A program made the position numbers and the translations under genes. 63,887 bases of DNA, from contig CAKZQF010000159.1 of the NCBI GenBank assembly GCA_937139475.1, positions 1-63,887 on the forward strand. The letters run 5' to 3'. The notes below the pieces were generated by a model, which worked only from the letters and a program-made list of their open reading frames with translations, was not told the origin of the DNA and searched no databases. The stretch comes from an uncultured Gammaproteobacteria bacterium. GTDB lineage: Bacteria; Pseudomonadota; Gammaproteobacteria; Enterobacterales; Psychrobiaceae. Positions 28,564-37,630 of the stretch are shown piece by piece (positions within the stretch are counted from its first letter, which is position 1; each line of letters begins with the position of its first letter).

Positions 28564-29625
28564 GTGTCCTCAACAGTAAGTAACGCAATATTCGATAATA
28601 TGGTCACCAGCATGATAATGGTAGATCAATCATTTGTTGTGAAGACAAATAATTTAGCCGCTGAGCAATTGTTTGAGCTAAGCGCTAAACGTATGCAGGG
28701 CAGCCACCTATCTAGCCTTTATCAAAAACTGAGTACTAATCTCGCATTGTTTGAACAGGCACTAACAACGAATCAGGGTTTTACGGACAATCTAGCAACG
28801 CTAATGTGTCATGATTTACGTAGCATCACCGTAGATCTATGCGTTACGCCAATGATCTTTGAAGAGGAATTACACCTGCTGCTCGAATTACGCCAAGTCG
28901 ATCAGCAGCAACGAATATCGACAGAGATGCACCAGCTCACTCAGCAACAGTTGGCCAAAGATTTAGTCAAAGGATTAGCCCATGAAATTAAAAATCCTTT
29001 AGGGGGCTTACGTGGCGCCGCGCAATTACTGGATCGTGAACTTGACGATAATAATCGTGAGTATACGCAAATGATTATCGAGCAAGCGGACCGGCTTAAC
29101 AACTTAGTTGAACGCTTATTAGGCCCCAACAAACACCACCAGCATCGCCTACACAATATTCATAAGATATTAGAGAAAGTCATTCAACTGATCTCTATAG
29201 AACTGCCATCGGGCATCATTATAGAACGTGACTACGATCCCAGTATTCCTGATATCACGATTGATGCTGAGCAAATTCAGCAATCGTTGCTGAATATAAT
29301 TCAAAATGCAATTCAGGCATTAGGCAATGAAGGGGAAATCAAAATTGTAACCCGTGTTGCTAACCAGATTACCATCAATGGCAAGCGACACCGTTTGGCA
29401 TTAGAAATCAAGATCATTGATAACGGTCCAGGTATACCACAAGAACTTAAAAATGCTCTTTTCTATCCGATGGTTACAGGTCGTGCGGAAGGCACTGGCT
29501 TAGGCTTATCAATCACTCAAACATTAATCCAACAACATCAAGGGCGAGTTGATTTTATATCCGCGCCTGGGCACACCGAATTTACCGTTATTCTTCCGGT
29601 GCAACATCATAAGGAACGATCATGA
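28564..29625 (+). CDS. glnL: Nitrogen regulation sensor histidine kinase NtrB
   Basis: Soluble sensor kinase of 353 residues that phosphorylates or dephosphorylates NtrC under control of PII. A PAS domain (about 5-115) precedes the HisKA domain with GLAHEIKNPLGGLRGA (phospho-acceptor His near 140) and a HATPase domain with N box NIIQNAIQAL and G boxes DNGPGIP and GTGLGLSIT. The frame reaches back to a TTG at 28543, but the GTG at 28564 has GGAG five bases upstream and gives a normal N-terminus, so it was used. It overlaps ntrC by four bases. Confidence 0.95.
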   Translation: MSSTVSNAIFDNMVTSMIMVDQSFVVKTNNLAAEQLFELSAKRMQGSHLSSLYQKLSTNLALFEQALTTNQGFTDNLATLMCHDLRSITVDLCVTPMIFEEELHLLLELRQVDQQQRISTEMHQLTQQQLAKDLVKGLAHEIKNPLGGLRGAAQLLDRELDDNNREYTQMIIEQADRLNNLVERLLGPNKHHQHRLHNIHKILEKVIQLISIELPSGIIIERDYDPSIPDITIDAEQIQQSLLNIIQNAIQALGNEGEIKIVTRVANQITINGKRHRLALEIKIIDNGPGIPQELKNALFYPMVTGRAEGTGLGLSITQTLIQQHQGRVDFISAPGHTEFTVILPVQHHKERS

Positions 29626-31022
29626 CCGAGCAAGTATGGGTTCTCGACGACGACAGCTCAATCCGTTGGGTATTAGAAAAAGCCTTAAGTGGAGCGAAAA
29701 TTTCTTGCGCTACCTTTGCCGCAGCAGAAAGCTTATGGGAAGCATTGTCACATGAACAACCAAATGTGATAGTCTCCGATGTACGAATGCCGGAAACTGA
29801 CGGTATGGAATTATTACAAAGGGTTCAGCAACATTACCCAGAGATCCCCGTCATTATCATTACCGCGCATTCAGATCTGGATAGTGCAGTCAGCGCCTAC
29901 CAAAGTGGTGCGTTTGAATATCTCCCCAAACCATTTGATATTGATGATGCCACCAGTCTGATCCAGCGTGCCATTGACCATAGCAACGAACAAAGTAAAC
30001 GCCGCAAAAAATCAACAGCATCGGCATCGACGGCACCAGAAATTATCGGTGAAGCACCAGCGATGCAAGAAGTATTTCGCGCTATTGGCCGCCTTTCATC
30101 ATCGAGTATTAGTGTATTGATTAACGGGCAGTCAGGAACGGGTAAGGAACTTGTTGCCAAGGCGCTACACAAACACAGCCCGCGCAAAGAAGAAAACTTT
30201 ATTGCATTAAACATGGCAGCGATTCCTAAAGACCTTATCGAATCAGAATTATTCGGTCATGAAAAAGGTGCCTTTACCGGCGCAAATAGTGTCCGGGAAG
30301 GACGCTTTGAGCAGGCAAATGGTGGAACACTCTTCTTAGACGAGATAGGTGATATGCCCCTTGATGTGCAAACGCGCTTGCTGCGTGTGCTCGCCGATGG
30401 ACAATTTTATCGCGTAGGTGGCCACCAGGCTGTTACGGTTGATGTCCGAATCATTGCCGCCACTCACCAGAACCTCGAACAGTTGGTTAATAAGGGAGAG
30501 TTTCGCGAAGATCTATTTCACCGTCTTAATGTTATCCGCATTCATATTCCTTGCCTTAGTGAACGCCGAGAAGATATCCCTACTTTAGCAAACCATTTTC
30601 TGGCCTTAGCGGCTAAAGAGCTCAATGTTGAAGCGAAGAAAATGAGTAAAGAAGCGCAGGAATACGTAACCAAATTAGATTGGCCGGGTAATGTTCGCCA
30701 ACTAGAAAATACCTGCCGCTGGTTAACCGTAATGGCTTCGGGTCAAGAAATCTTAATCAATGATTTGCCACCTGAGCTTACCGAGGTAAAAAGCAGGCTT
30801 GTAGAGCACAGCGACTGGGAGCAAGCACTAAGACAGTGGATGAACGAACAGCTTAATCTTGGTCATGAAGGTATTTTAGACCAGGCCATGCCAGCATTTG
30901 AGCGTACCGTGATCGATTGCGCACTAACCGCTACCGCTGGTCACAAACAAGCCGCAGCCAAGAAATTAGGCTGGGGAAGAAATACGCTAACGCGTAAATT
31001 AAAGGAATTGAATATTCAATGA
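29622..31022 (+). CDS. glnG: Nitrogen regulation response regulator NtrC
   Basis: Sigma-54-dependent activator of 466 residues. The receiver domain (1-120) has the phosphorylated Asp in [12 protein letters not shown] (D53). The AAA+ domain has Walker A GQSGTGKE (about 169-176), the sigma-54 contact loop GAFTGA (about 216-221) and Walker [11 protein letters not shown]. The C-terminal Fis-type helix-turn-helix is [23 protein letters not shown]. It starts inside the end of ntrB (ATGA). Its likely target, the glnA promoter, is 3.4 kb upstream. Confidence 0.97.
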   Translation: MTEQVWVLDDDSSIRWVLEKALSGAKISCATFAAAESLWEALSHEQPNVIVSDVRMPETDGMELLQRVQQHYPEIPVIIITAHSDLDSAVSAYQSGAFEYLPKPFDIDDATSLIQRAIDHSNEQSKRRKKSTASASTAPEIIGEAPAMQEVFRAIGRLSSSSISVLINGQSGTGKELVAKALHKHSPRKEENFIALNMAAIPKDLIESELFGHEKGAFTGANSVREGRFEQANGGTLFLDEIGDMPLDVQTRLLRVLADGQFYRVGGHQAVTVDVRIIAATHQNLEQLVNKGEFREDLFHRLNVIRIHIPCLSERREDIPTLANHFLALAAKELNVEAKKMSKEAQEYVTKLDWPGNVRQLENTCRWLTVMASGQEILINDLPPELTEVKSRLVEHSDWEQALRQWMNEQLNLGHEGILDQAMPAFERTVIDCALTATAGHKQAAAKKLGWGRNTLTRKLKELNIQ

Positions 31023-31028
31023 GCACTT

Positions 31029-31052
31029 ACCTCATTTGAATTAAAATGAGGT
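31029..31052 (+). terminator. Hairpin after ntrC
   Basis: ACCTCATTT/AAATGAGGT stem with a six-base loop, starting seven bases after the ntrC stop. Only a weak T-tract follows, so termination strength is uncertain. Confidence 0.5.
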
Positions 31053-31170
31053 TCATAAATAGATCAAATTAACATCAAACAATTCTTTCTTAATTACTAA
31101 CTAAACAGTCAGGCTTAAATTGATACTTTATGATTATGGCGCTTCCTTTTTATGCCGACTACATTGATTG

Positions 31171-31221
31171 CGTTGAAAGGTTTCAACGGCTCTATCAGGC
31201 CATAATAAAAAGTTATGCCTG
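31171..31221. promoter_or_regulatory. Palindrome and second hairpin upstream of the unrecognised secreted-protein gene
   Basis: CGTTGAAAGGTTTCAACG (31171-31188) is a perfect 8+8 inverted repeat with two central bases, followed by an imperfect hairpin TCAGGCCATAA/TTATGCCTGA at about 31194-31221. Both lie 25-75 bases before the ATG of the next gene. They could be an operator, an mRNA leader structure, or both; no known regulator motif was recognised. Confidence 0.45.
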
Positions 31222-31244
31222 ACGAGTGTTTTAATTAAGGAAAA

Positions 31245-32162
31245 ATGTTAAATGTTAAAGCTATTTTGCTGTCTAGCTTTTTGCTATCAGCTGTTCTCTC
31301 TTCACCAGTAAAGGCCGAGTATACTAAATTTGTAGAATGTCAGGCGTGTGAAACCCCTTCACAAATGGCCACTGCAGCACGTAAGGAAGCATTATTGTAT
31401 AAATGGAGCTATATAAGCGTCATGAATTTTGCCAAAAATGATATCGCCAAGTTCAAAGTAATGAAATATCGGGTCGAGAGCTGTGAAAGTGAAGGCGAGC
31501 CAGACGGTAGGGGTGGCGTTCAAGAATACTGTCGTTACAGCAATGAATATTATACACACCCGCAAAATATTTCATCCTTGGAATTTCAGCATTTTAATGA
31601 GTTAGCCAGGGCCATTAATGAAGCACAAAAATATGCAACCGCTCAATACAGCATCAAAGTTCCCCGCACAACAGCAGAAACTGGCTGGGAGTTAATGCAC
31701 GCATCATATATGCAAAGCCGCCTAATTAATCTGATGTATGAAAAAGACGATGGCAAAGCATTCGTCGAAAAGTCACTAATCGCGATTGAAGCTGCCTCTA
31801 AACTATCTGGCGCTGCAGCGATTGACTTTAAAGCTCCTGCCATACGCTTTGACTTTTCGGATGGTTCAAAAGTATATGCCAAAGTTAATTTTGTCACAAT
31901 CGACGGTGAAATAGATTTTAAATTTTTAACGTTGTACGATCAGCACGGCAATAAAATTGAAGTCGATGGTAAGATTTCAGCAGGGGATAAATTCTATTTT
32001 GTGCCAGCTAAGTCAACCAAGGATTTTGAAACATTTCAAAAGATTGTAAATTCAATGGGGCTCGCAATATTTAACAATAACCACACAATGATTAATGTTC
32101 CATCAGGCACAATAATTGTGTCTAATTGCCCTAGCGGCGAAGTCTGCCCAAGCCCTAACTAA
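31245..32162 (+). CDS. Unrecognised secreted protein
   Basis: Protein of 305 residues that I do not recognise. A clear Sec signal peptide (about 1-24, ending SSPVKA) is followed by a cysteine pair in KFVECQACETPSQMATAARKEA, another two cysteines near 80-95 (ESCESEGEP, QEYCRYS), and two near the C-terminus (SNCPSGEVCPSPN); the even number suggests disulfides in the periplasm or outside. The middle is helical; residues about 200-275 look beta-rich (RFDFSDGSKVYAKVNFVTID). AAGGA precedes the ATG. It lies alone between ntrC and the convergent CpxP-like gene. The paired palindromes upstream hint at specific regulation. Confidence 0.85.
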   Translation: MLNVKAILLSSFLLSAVLSSPVKAEYTKFVECQACETPSQMATAARKEALLYKWSYISVMNFAKNDIAKFKVMKYRVESCESEGEPDGRGGVQEYCRYSNEYYTHPQNISSLEFQHFNELARAINEAQKYATAQYSIKVPRTTAETGWELMHASYMQSRLINLMYEKDDGKAFVEKSLIAIEAASKLSGAAAIDFKAPAIRFDFSDGSKVYAKVNFVTIDGEIDFKFLTLYDQHGNKIEVDGKISAGDKFYFVPAKSTKDFETFQKIVNSMGLAIFNNNHTMINVPSGTIIVSNCPSGEVCPSPN

Positions 32163-32166
32163 TGCC

Positions 32167-32207
32167 AATCGGGCAAAGCCGATTTTAATATCCCGCTTTG
32201 CCCGATT
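32167..32207. terminator. Bidirectional terminator-like hairpin
   Basis: Perfect 12-bp stem AATCGGGCAAAG/CTTTGCCCGATT with a 17-base loop, between the convergent secreted-protein gene and the CpxP-like gene. It is followed by AAATAATAATTTA rather than a T-run on the + strand. Confidence 0.65.
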
Positions 32208-32223
32208 AAATAATAATTTAGCT

Positions 32224-32736
32224 TTAACCCTCTTGTTCTGTGTGCTCATGTTCACGATGCTTTCTGTGCTTCATCTTCTTACCTTTCATTTTACGCATTT
32301 TCTTAGCCATCATTTTTAAATATTTAGGCTGCTGTTCTGGCGTCAATTGTTGGTAAATAGCATGCTGAAGCTTTAATTTTTCCAGCTTATACGCATTATG
32401 CTTAGCTGCACGCTCTTGTAAATACTGATTAACCGCTGCCTGATCAAAGTTTGGGTCAGCCATTATTGCCGCAAATCGTTCCTTCATGGCTAAGTGCTTA
32501 GCTTTCATTGCTTCGCGATCAGGGCGTTGCTTATTTGCTTTAAATTCATTAATAAGCGCTTTAATAGAAACTTGTTGCTCTTCACTCAAGTCGAGTTTCT
32601 TAACCATACGCTCCATGTGGTTGCCACGCTTGCCGTCATGGCGATGACCACCTTCACGTTCACCGGCTTGTGCTCCAGAGAATGCAACTGCACCAGCAAT
32701 TGCTATGACTGAAATAATCTTTTTATTTAATTTCAT
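32224..32736 (-). CDS. Spy/CpxP family periplasmic protein
   Basis: Periplasmic helical protein of 170 residues with a signal peptide (1-24, ending SGAQA). LTXXQ-type motifs occur as LDLSEEQQ near 48-55 and LTPEQQ near 131-136, the mark of Spy and CpxP. The mature protein is extremely rich in Lys, His and Glu, ending in a histidine-rich tail (HRKHREHEHTEQ) that might bind metal. CpxP inhibits the sensor CpxA and helps clear misfolded proteins. It is divergent from cpxRA, as cpxP is in E. coli, which supports a CpxP role over Spy. A perfect CpxR box lies between them. Confidence 0.87.
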   Translation of the reverse strand: MKLNKKIISVIAIAGAVAFSGAQAGEREGGHRHDGKRGNHMERMVKKLDLSEEQQVSIKALINEFKANKQRPDREAMKAKHLAMKERFAAIMADPNFDQAAVNQYLQERAAKHNAYKLEKLKLQHAIYQQLTPEQQPKYLKMMAKKMRKMKGKKMKHRKHREHEHTEQEG

Positions 32737-32806
32737 CTTGAAGTTCCTTATGTCTTAAGTTCAAGTTCATAGTAACTTAGAATAAGTAAAGTAATCCCTA
32801 CGCAAT

Positions 32807-32821
32807 GTAAAACAGTGTAAA
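32807..32821. promoter_or_regulatory. CpxR box between the cpxP-like gene and cpxR
   Basis: GTAAA-ACAGT-GTAAA matches the CpxR consensus GTAAA-N5-GTAAA exactly. A further GTAAAGTAA lies at 32786-32794. The site can serve both the divergent cpxP-like gene and autoregulation of cpxRA. Confidence 0.8.
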
Positions 32822-32860
32822 TTAAATGTGTTTAGATGTGTGTCTGGTTAAAATGAAATA

Positions 32861-33553
32861 ATGAATACAAATAAATTACTTCTCGTTGAAGATGATCAAG
32901 AACTTTGCCAGCTGTTGAAGCAACTCTTAATGATGGAGGGTTATGAAGTAACCACCTGTCACGATGGCGCATCAGGCTTGGCAATGGCTCAAAAAGAACA
33001 GCATCAATTAATGTTGCTGGATGTGATGCTGCCTGAGCTCAATGGTTTCGACCTATTGAAAAAACTACGACAAACCAGCCAACTGCCGGTATTAATGCTC
33101 ACCGCAAAGGGGGATGAGATTGATCGGGTCATCGGTTTAGAATTCGGTGCTGATGACTATTTATCAAAACCATTTAACGACCGCGAGCTATTAGCGCGCA
33201 TCAAAGCGATTTTACGTCGCACCCAACAGACTGCACAGCAGGAGAATCAACAAAAGTTGGCGCTTGGTGATATATCTTTAAACCACGGCTGCCAAGAAGC
33301 CAGGTGCGGCGAAGAGGTATTGGATTTGACCGGTACTGAATTTTTGCTGTTGGTTGAATTACTCAATAACGTCGGCGAACTGCTAAATAAAAATGATTTA
33401 AACCAAAAAGTATTAGGCAAACGCCTGCAAGCATTCGACCGCAGCTTAGATATGCATATGTCGAATCTGCGTAAAAAGCTCCCAGTCCGCGCCGATGGTC
33501 GCCCTCGAATCAAAACGGTGCGTGGTCATGGCTATATTTGGCTTGAGGGCTAA
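32861..33553 (+). CDS. cpxR: Response regulator CpxR
   Basis: OmpR-family response regulator of 230 residues. The receiver domain has acidic pocket EDD near 10-12, phospho-acceptor D54 in LMLLDVMLPELNG, and KPF near 105. The winged-helix DNA-binding domain covers about 130-230, with RSLDMHMSNLRKKL as recognition region and a C-terminal KTVRGHGYIWLEG. The close similarity to CpxR, the adjacent CpxP-like gene and the perfect CpxR box make this assignment firm. It controls envelope stress genes. cpxA follows after two bases. Confidence 0.94.
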   Translation: MNTNKLLLVEDDQELCQLLKQLLMMEGYEVTTCHDGASGLAMAQKEQHQLMLLDVMLPELNGFDLLKKLRQTSQLPVLMLTAKGDEIDRVIGLEFGADDYLSKPFNDRELLARIKAILRRTQQTAQQENQQKLALGDISLNHGCQEARCGEEVLDLTGTEFLLLVELLNNVGELLNKNDLNQKVLGKRLQAFDRSLDMHMSNLRKKLPVRADGRPRIKTVRGHGYIWLEG

Positions 33554-33555
33554 CA

Positions 33556-34941
33556 ATGCCTAAGCAGTTGTTTCTTAAAATTTTGCTAGGATTTTGGCTG
33601 CTTACTGTATTGATAGCGGGTACGATTGTCGCACTACCTGCACTCATTGAATCAACCAGAGAGTTAAGCCCGGAACAAGAAAAGCATCACCAGAACCTCA
33701 TCAACTTAATTCAAACGGCACCTACTTTAAATCAAGGTATCAACGCCGCACAACGCGTTTTAAATACAATGCGCATGCCCAAGGCGATAAAGAAAAAGAA
33801 ACGCGGACGATTTAAACATCTCTTTGTTATTGATCAGGAAAATAATTCAATTAACAGTCGTAATCTACCCAAGGATATCAATCTTGCCATAGTCAGGCAC
33901 CAAGAAGAGCCTCAGCGTGGTGGATACCATTTTAAGCGGTGGACAGTTTTCGGCCCTTATGCACTAACCTTTGAGGGTGTTGACTATCAACTCTATATTC
34001 GTGATCCGACACGACATCATCGCACGTCATTTTTAGCTACATTGCGCGATAATCGCTGGCTATTGCTCTTTTTAGTGATGGCCGTTAGTGCAATATGTTG
34101 TGCATTATTAGCATGGCACATTGTTCGGCCCATAAAATCATTGGACCGTAGCGCAAAACAACTAGCCCTTGGCGATCTTAGTGCGCGCGCTGATAATGTG
34201 GCGCTTGCTCACCGTGACGAGATTGGTCAGTTAGCAAAATCGTTCAACAATATGGCTGATTCAGTTGAAAGCATGCTCCAGGGGCAGCAGCGATTGTTAG
34301 GCGATATCTCACATGAACTGCGTACACCACTCACACGATTACAATTAGCGAACGCAATTAGCCGCCGTAGAGATGGCGAAAGCGAGGAGCTAGCGCGGAT
34401 AGAGCAAGAAACACAAACCATTGATAAAATGCTACAGCAGCTGCTGATGTTATCACGCTATCAAATAGCCAATAATCAGCCTTTTGAGTTGTGTGAATTC
34501 GACCAATTTATGGATGACATATTAGACAATGCAACATTTGAGGCAAAAGAGCACGGCATTGAACTGCTCTCCACTATCGAGCCTAACCTGAAACTGATGT
34601 TACAGTGGGATCCATTAGCCAGCGCTATTGAGAATATCATTCGCAACGCGATACGTTATGCTAAGACGAAGATTATCTTTACGGCAACGCAAGAGTTAGA
34701 CCATTTAATCATTTCAATTAGTGATGATGGTTGTGGTGTACCCAAAGAACACTTAGCTAATTTGTTTACGCCTTTTTATCGAGTGTCAAAAGCCAGAGAG
34801 CGCAGCTCAGGTGGCGCAGGATTAGGTCTTGCAATAGCACATGAAGCCGTCGTGCGGCACCATGGCACGATAGAGGCAATTAATAACAAGTTAGATGGAT
34901 TAAATATAAAGATTAGGCTGCCGCTAGCGAGCAATACCTAG
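33556..34941 (+). CDS. cpxA: Envelope-stress sensor histidine kinase CpxA
   Basis: Membrane histidine kinase of 461 residues. One transmembrane helix at about 8-28, a periplasmic domain to about 170, a second helix at about 172-192, then HAMP (RPIKSLDRSAKQLALGDLSA), HisKA with the phospho-acceptor His near 253 in LLGDISHELRTPLTRLQ, and HATPase with N box NIIRNAIRYA and SGGAGLGLAIA. The periplasmic domain carries a basic stretch (KAIKKKKRGRFKH). It phosphorylates CpxR. Operon with cpxR. Confidence 0.94.
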   Translation: MPKQLFLKILLGFWLLTVLIAGTIVALPALIESTRELSPEQEKHHQNLINLIQTAPTLNQGINAAQRVLNTMRMPKAIKKKKRGRFKHLFVIDQENNSINSRNLPKDINLAIVRHQEEPQRGGYHFKRWTVFGPYALTFEGVDYQLYIRDPTRHHRTSFLATLRDNRWLLLFLVMAVSAICCALLAWHIVRPIKSLDRSAKQLALGDLSARADNVALAHRDEIGQLAKSFNNMADSVESMLQGQQRLLGDISHELRTPLTRLQLANAISRRRDGESEELARIEQETQTIDKMLQQLLMLSRYQIANNQPFELCEFDQFMDDILDNATFEAKEHGIELLSTIEPNLKLMLQWDPLASAIENIIRNAIRYAKTKIIFTATQELDHLIISISDDGCGVPKEHLANLFTPFYRVSKARERSSGGAGLGLAIAHEAVVRHHGTIEAINNKLDGLNIKIRLPLASNT

Positions 34942-34996
34942 CAATTCTATACGTTGCTAGGTACAATGACGCAACTTTCTATCAATTGAGCACAAC

Positions 34997-35467
34997 ATGT
35001 TACACGTTGCTTTATACGAACCAGAAATCCCGCCAAATACAGGCAATATCATTCGTCTGTGTGCCAATACAGGCTATCATTTACATCTTATTGAGCCATT
35101 AGGCTTTGACATCGACGATAAAAAACTCCGTCGTGCCGGCCTGGACTATGCAGAAATGACCCACGTCAGTCGCCACAAAAGCTATCAAGCAATGCTCGAT
35201 ACGGTAAAACCAAGCCGTGTATTTGCCTGCACAACCAAGGCGACAGTGGCTCACAGTGAGGCCGGGTTTCAAGATGGCGATATGCTGTTATTTGGTCCCG
35301 AAACCCGTGGTCTGCCAAATGAAATAATCGAGAGTTTGCCCAACAAACAACGTATTCGGATTCCTATGCTGCCACAAAGTCGTAGCATGAATCTATCAAA
35401 TGCTGTGGCTGTTATTGTATACGAGTCATGGCGCCAAGTTGGATATACTGGAGCTGTAATAGCATGA
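34997..35467 (+). CDS. trmL: tRNA (cytidine(34)-2'-O)-methyltransferase TrmL
   Basis: SPOUT-class methyltransferase of 156 residues, the usual TrmL length. It methylates the 2'-O of the wobble base in two leucine tRNAs. Visible motifs: [19 protein letters not shown] at the N-terminus, [10 protein letters not shown] near 98, and the knot segment [19 protein letters not shown]. It follows cpxA by 55 bases, and a possible small gene begins in its stop codon. Confidence 0.96.
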   Translation: MLHVALYEPEIPPNTGNIIRLCANTGYHLHLIEPLGFDIDDKKLRRAGLDYAEMTHVSRHKSYQAMLDTVKPSRVFACTTKATVAHSEAGFQDGDMLLFGPETRGLPNEIIESLPNKQRIRIPMLPQSRSMNLSNAVAVIVYESWRQVGYTGAVIA

Positions 35468-35619
35468 ACCACTCTAGCCGTTTTCGTTTTAAAAAGCGTA
35501 TCAAAAAACGTCATCAATCTAGCCGTCGTATGGAATTCTATGCTGATGTGCATGACAATGACGCCAAACCATTCAATCGTTTTGATGGTGGCAAAAAAAA
35601 AGCGGCTTCTAGTAGTTAG
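35464..35619 (+). CDS. Possible 51-residue basic microprotein, coupled to trmL
   Basis: An ATG overlaps the trmL stop (ATGA) and opens a 51-codon frame. The product is very basic at the N-terminus ([20 protein letters not shown]), acidic in the middle ([12 protein letters not shown]) and Lys/Ala/Ser-rich at the end. The overlap geometry favours translation by re-initiation. Against it, the 3' end overlaps the terminator of the convergent gpsA gene, whose poly-T run gives the three-lysine stretch, so the end may be non-functional. I do not recognise the sequence. Confidence 0.4.
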   Translation: MNHSSRFRFKKRIKKRHQSSRRMEFYADVHDNDAKPFNRFDGGKKKAASSS

Positions 35620-35627
35620 AGCCGCTC
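35592..35627 (-). terminator. Intrinsic terminator of gpsA
   Basis: On the minus strand AGCGGCT/AGCCGCT, loop of 12 bases, then nine T. It lies about 20 bases past the gpsA stop and inside the end of the small frame on the other strand. Confidence 0.85.
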
Positions 35628-35645
35628 ATCGGTAAGCCATTAAAA

Positions 35646-36656
35646 CTAAGACTCAGTTTTCTTGGCCCGTCCAAGTAGTGCCTTTGAAGCACACATTGGA
35701 TCTTTTCCTTGATAGAGCACTTGGTAGATTTGGTCAGTGATCGGCATTTCTACGCCCAATCGCTGCGACAGCAAGTAAACCTCTTTGGTGTTGCGGTAGC
35801 CTTCGACCACCTGCCCTATTTCAGTTTGTGCTTGCTCGATACCAACCCCTTTACCCAACGCTAATCCAAAGCGACGGTTACGTGATTGATTATCGGTACA
35901 GGTTAGCACCAAGTCCCCTAATCCAGCCATTCCCATAAAGGTAGCAGGATCAGCACCAACAGCCTGACCGACTCGGCATAATTCAGCAAGACCACGAGTA
36001 ACCAAGGCTGTTCTAGCATTTGCTCCAAAGCCTAAGCCGTCTGACATTCCAGCACCTATTGCAATGACGTTTTTTACTGCACCACCAAGCTGCAGACCAA
36101 TAAAGTCCGTATTTTGATAGACACGAAAGTTCTTTTCGTTATGCAGCAAGCTGGCAAGATGTTCAGCAAACTCAGGTTGATTTGAAGCCAGTGAAATAGC
36201 AGTAGGTAAGCCAGCAGCCATTTCCTTAGCAAAGGTTGGCCCTGATAACACCGCAAGCGCCATATCATCACCAAGAATATCTGATGCGACATCCTGCAAT
36301 AAACGACCTGTATCAGCCTCGAGCCCTTTAGTGGCCCACGCAATACGATGCTCATTGGTTAATAGCGGTTTAAGCTGCTCTAGAATACTAGCAAATGCAA
36401 AACTCGGCACGACCACCAGAATAGTCTTGGTGGCAGCAACGACATTCGCTAAGTCTTGTTGAATCGTTAAGCCATCAGGAAATGCTATACCGGATAGATA
36501 TTTTTCATTGCTATGATCTTTGGCCAATTGCTCCATATGAGCCGCATTGTGCCCCCAAAGCATTGTTTTATTGCCATTTCTAGCCAAGCAAATAGCCAGA
36601 GCAGAACCATAGGATCCTGCTCCTAAAACAGCAATATCAGCTGTTGCATTAGCCAT
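35646..36656 (-). CDS. gpsA: Glycerol-3-phosphate dehydrogenase [NAD(P)+]
   Basis: Makes sn-glycerol 3-phosphate from dihydroxyacetone phosphate for phospholipid synthesis. With the start used the protein has 336 residues, the usual length. Rossmann motif [19 protein letters not shown] lies near residue 8, [16 protein letters not shown] near 140, and [20 protein letters not shown] near 190 with the catalytic lysine. The frame extends 32 codons upstream, but the ATG at 36656 begins one base after the secB stop (TAA-T-ATG) and matches known N-termini. The secB-gpsA pair is conserved in gammaproteobacteria. Confidence 0.96.
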   Translation of the reverse strand: MANATADIAVLGAGSYGSALAICLARNGNKTMLWGHNAAHMEQLAKDHSNEKYLSGIAFPDGLTIQQDLANVVAATKTILVVVPSFAFASILEQLKPLLTNEHRIAWATKGLEADTGRLLQDVASDILGDDMALAVLSGPTFAKEMAAGLPTAISLASNQPEFAEHLASLLHNEKNFRVYQNTDFIGLQLGGAVKNVIAIGAGMSDGLGFGANARTALVTRGLAELCRVGQAVGADPATFMGMAGLGDLVLTCTDNQSRNRRFGLALGKGVGIEQAQTEIGQVVEGYRNTKEVYLLSQRLGVEMPITDQIYQVLYQGKDPMCASKALLGRAKKTES

Positions 36657-36657
36657 A

Positions 36658-37155
36658 TTAAGCTTCTGCGCTTTCGCCTTGTGGTGCTTGCGCATCATCT
36701 TGACGTGACTGAAGGTATTGCGCAAACAATGCGTCAAAGTTAACTGGTGCAAGGTTTAATTGTGGGAATGTACCACGGCTTACTAAGCTTGAAATCACTT
36801 CACGTGCGTAAGGGAATAGAATGTTTGGGCAGTAAGAACCAATTGAATGCGCCATTTGGTTATCGTCTAATCCAGCAATCGAGAAAATACCAGCTTGTTG
36901 AACTTCAGCAAGAAATGCGACTTCTTCACCCAGCGTTGCAGTAACAGTTAGCGATAAAACAACTTCAAAAGTATCTTCAGCAAGCTTGTTGCTGCGTGTG
37001 TCTAAGTCTAGTTTTACATCTGGCGCCCACTCTTTTTGAAAAATAGCTGGTGAGTTAGGCGTTTCAAAAGAAACATCTTTTGTAAAAATACGCTGAATAT
37101 TGAATGCTGGTCCGCCGGCTTCATTGTTTACTGCGCTTTGATTAACTTCTGACAT
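36658..37155 (-). CDS. secB: Protein-export chaperone SecB
   Basis: Cytoplasmic tetrameric export chaperone of 165 residues that keeps preproteins unfolded and delivers them to SecA. The sequence matches SecB in order: [23 protein letters not shown] near 18-40, [27 protein letters not shown], and [36 protein letters not shown] near the end, which contains the SecA-binding region. Followed directly by gpsA; grxC lies 212 bases upstream. Confidence 0.97.
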   Translation of the reverse strand: MSEVNQSAVNNEAGGPAFNIQRIFTKDVSFETPNSPAIFQKEWAPDVKLDLDTRSNKLAEDTFEVVLSLTVTATLGEEVAFLAEVQQAGIFSIAGLDDNQMAHSIGSYCPNILFPYAREVISSLVSRGTFPQLNLAPVNFDALFAQYLQSRQDDAQAPQGESAEA

Positions 37156-37273
37156 TGTAAATCTATCCTTATAAATTAGTATATTAAGTGTTTATATCAC
37201 TTTATACCAATTGCACAAATTAATTGATCATTTTTCATGTTCTAAACCAATGATAGCTACGTTATTTATTTTC

Positions 37274-37292
37274 TATGTAGAATAACTACATA
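37274..37292. promoter_or_regulatory. Inverted repeat between grxC and secB
   Basis: TATGTAG-AATAA-CTACATA, a perfect 7-bp inverted repeat in the 212-base gap. No T-run follows on the minus strand. It could be a weak terminator for grxC or an operator for secB. Confidence 0.4.
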
Positions 37293-37367
37293 CACAAATA
37301 AATGCCTTGCTATAATCCGTTTACCGACACTACAAAATAGCTCACTTTATTAATGCAACGGGTATTA

Positions 37368-37622
37368 TTATTCGTTTAGTAAACGATCTAAATCGCCACT
37401 TGAGTGCAATGCATACAAATCATCACATCCACCAACAGATTGTTGGTTTATAAAAATTTGTGGCACTGATGTGCGCCCGCTTAGGGTGATCATTTCATCA
37501 CGCTTTTCTGGCTGCTCTTCAATATCAATCTCTTGATATGAGATACCTTTTCCATCAAGCAAACGTTTAGCATGATGACAAAACGAACACCAAGAACGTG
37601 CATAAATTGTTATATTTGCCAT
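37368..37622 (-). CDS. grxC: Glutaredoxin 3
   Basis: Small thiol-disulfide oxidoreductase of 84 residues. The active site is CSFC at 12-15, a variant of the usual CPYC in which the proline is replaced by Ser and the Tyr by Phe; the cis-Pro loop TSVPQIFINQQSVGGCDDL is intact. It reduces disulfides with glutathione. Operon with yibN upstream (8-base gap), an order conserved with secB in E. coli (yibN-grxC-secB-gpsA). Confidence 0.95.
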   Translation of the reverse strand: MANITIYARSWCSFCHHAKRLLDGKGISYQEIDIEEQPEKRDEMITLSGRTSVPQIFINQQSVGGCDDLYALHSSGDLDRLLNE

Positions 37623-37630
37623 AATAACCC

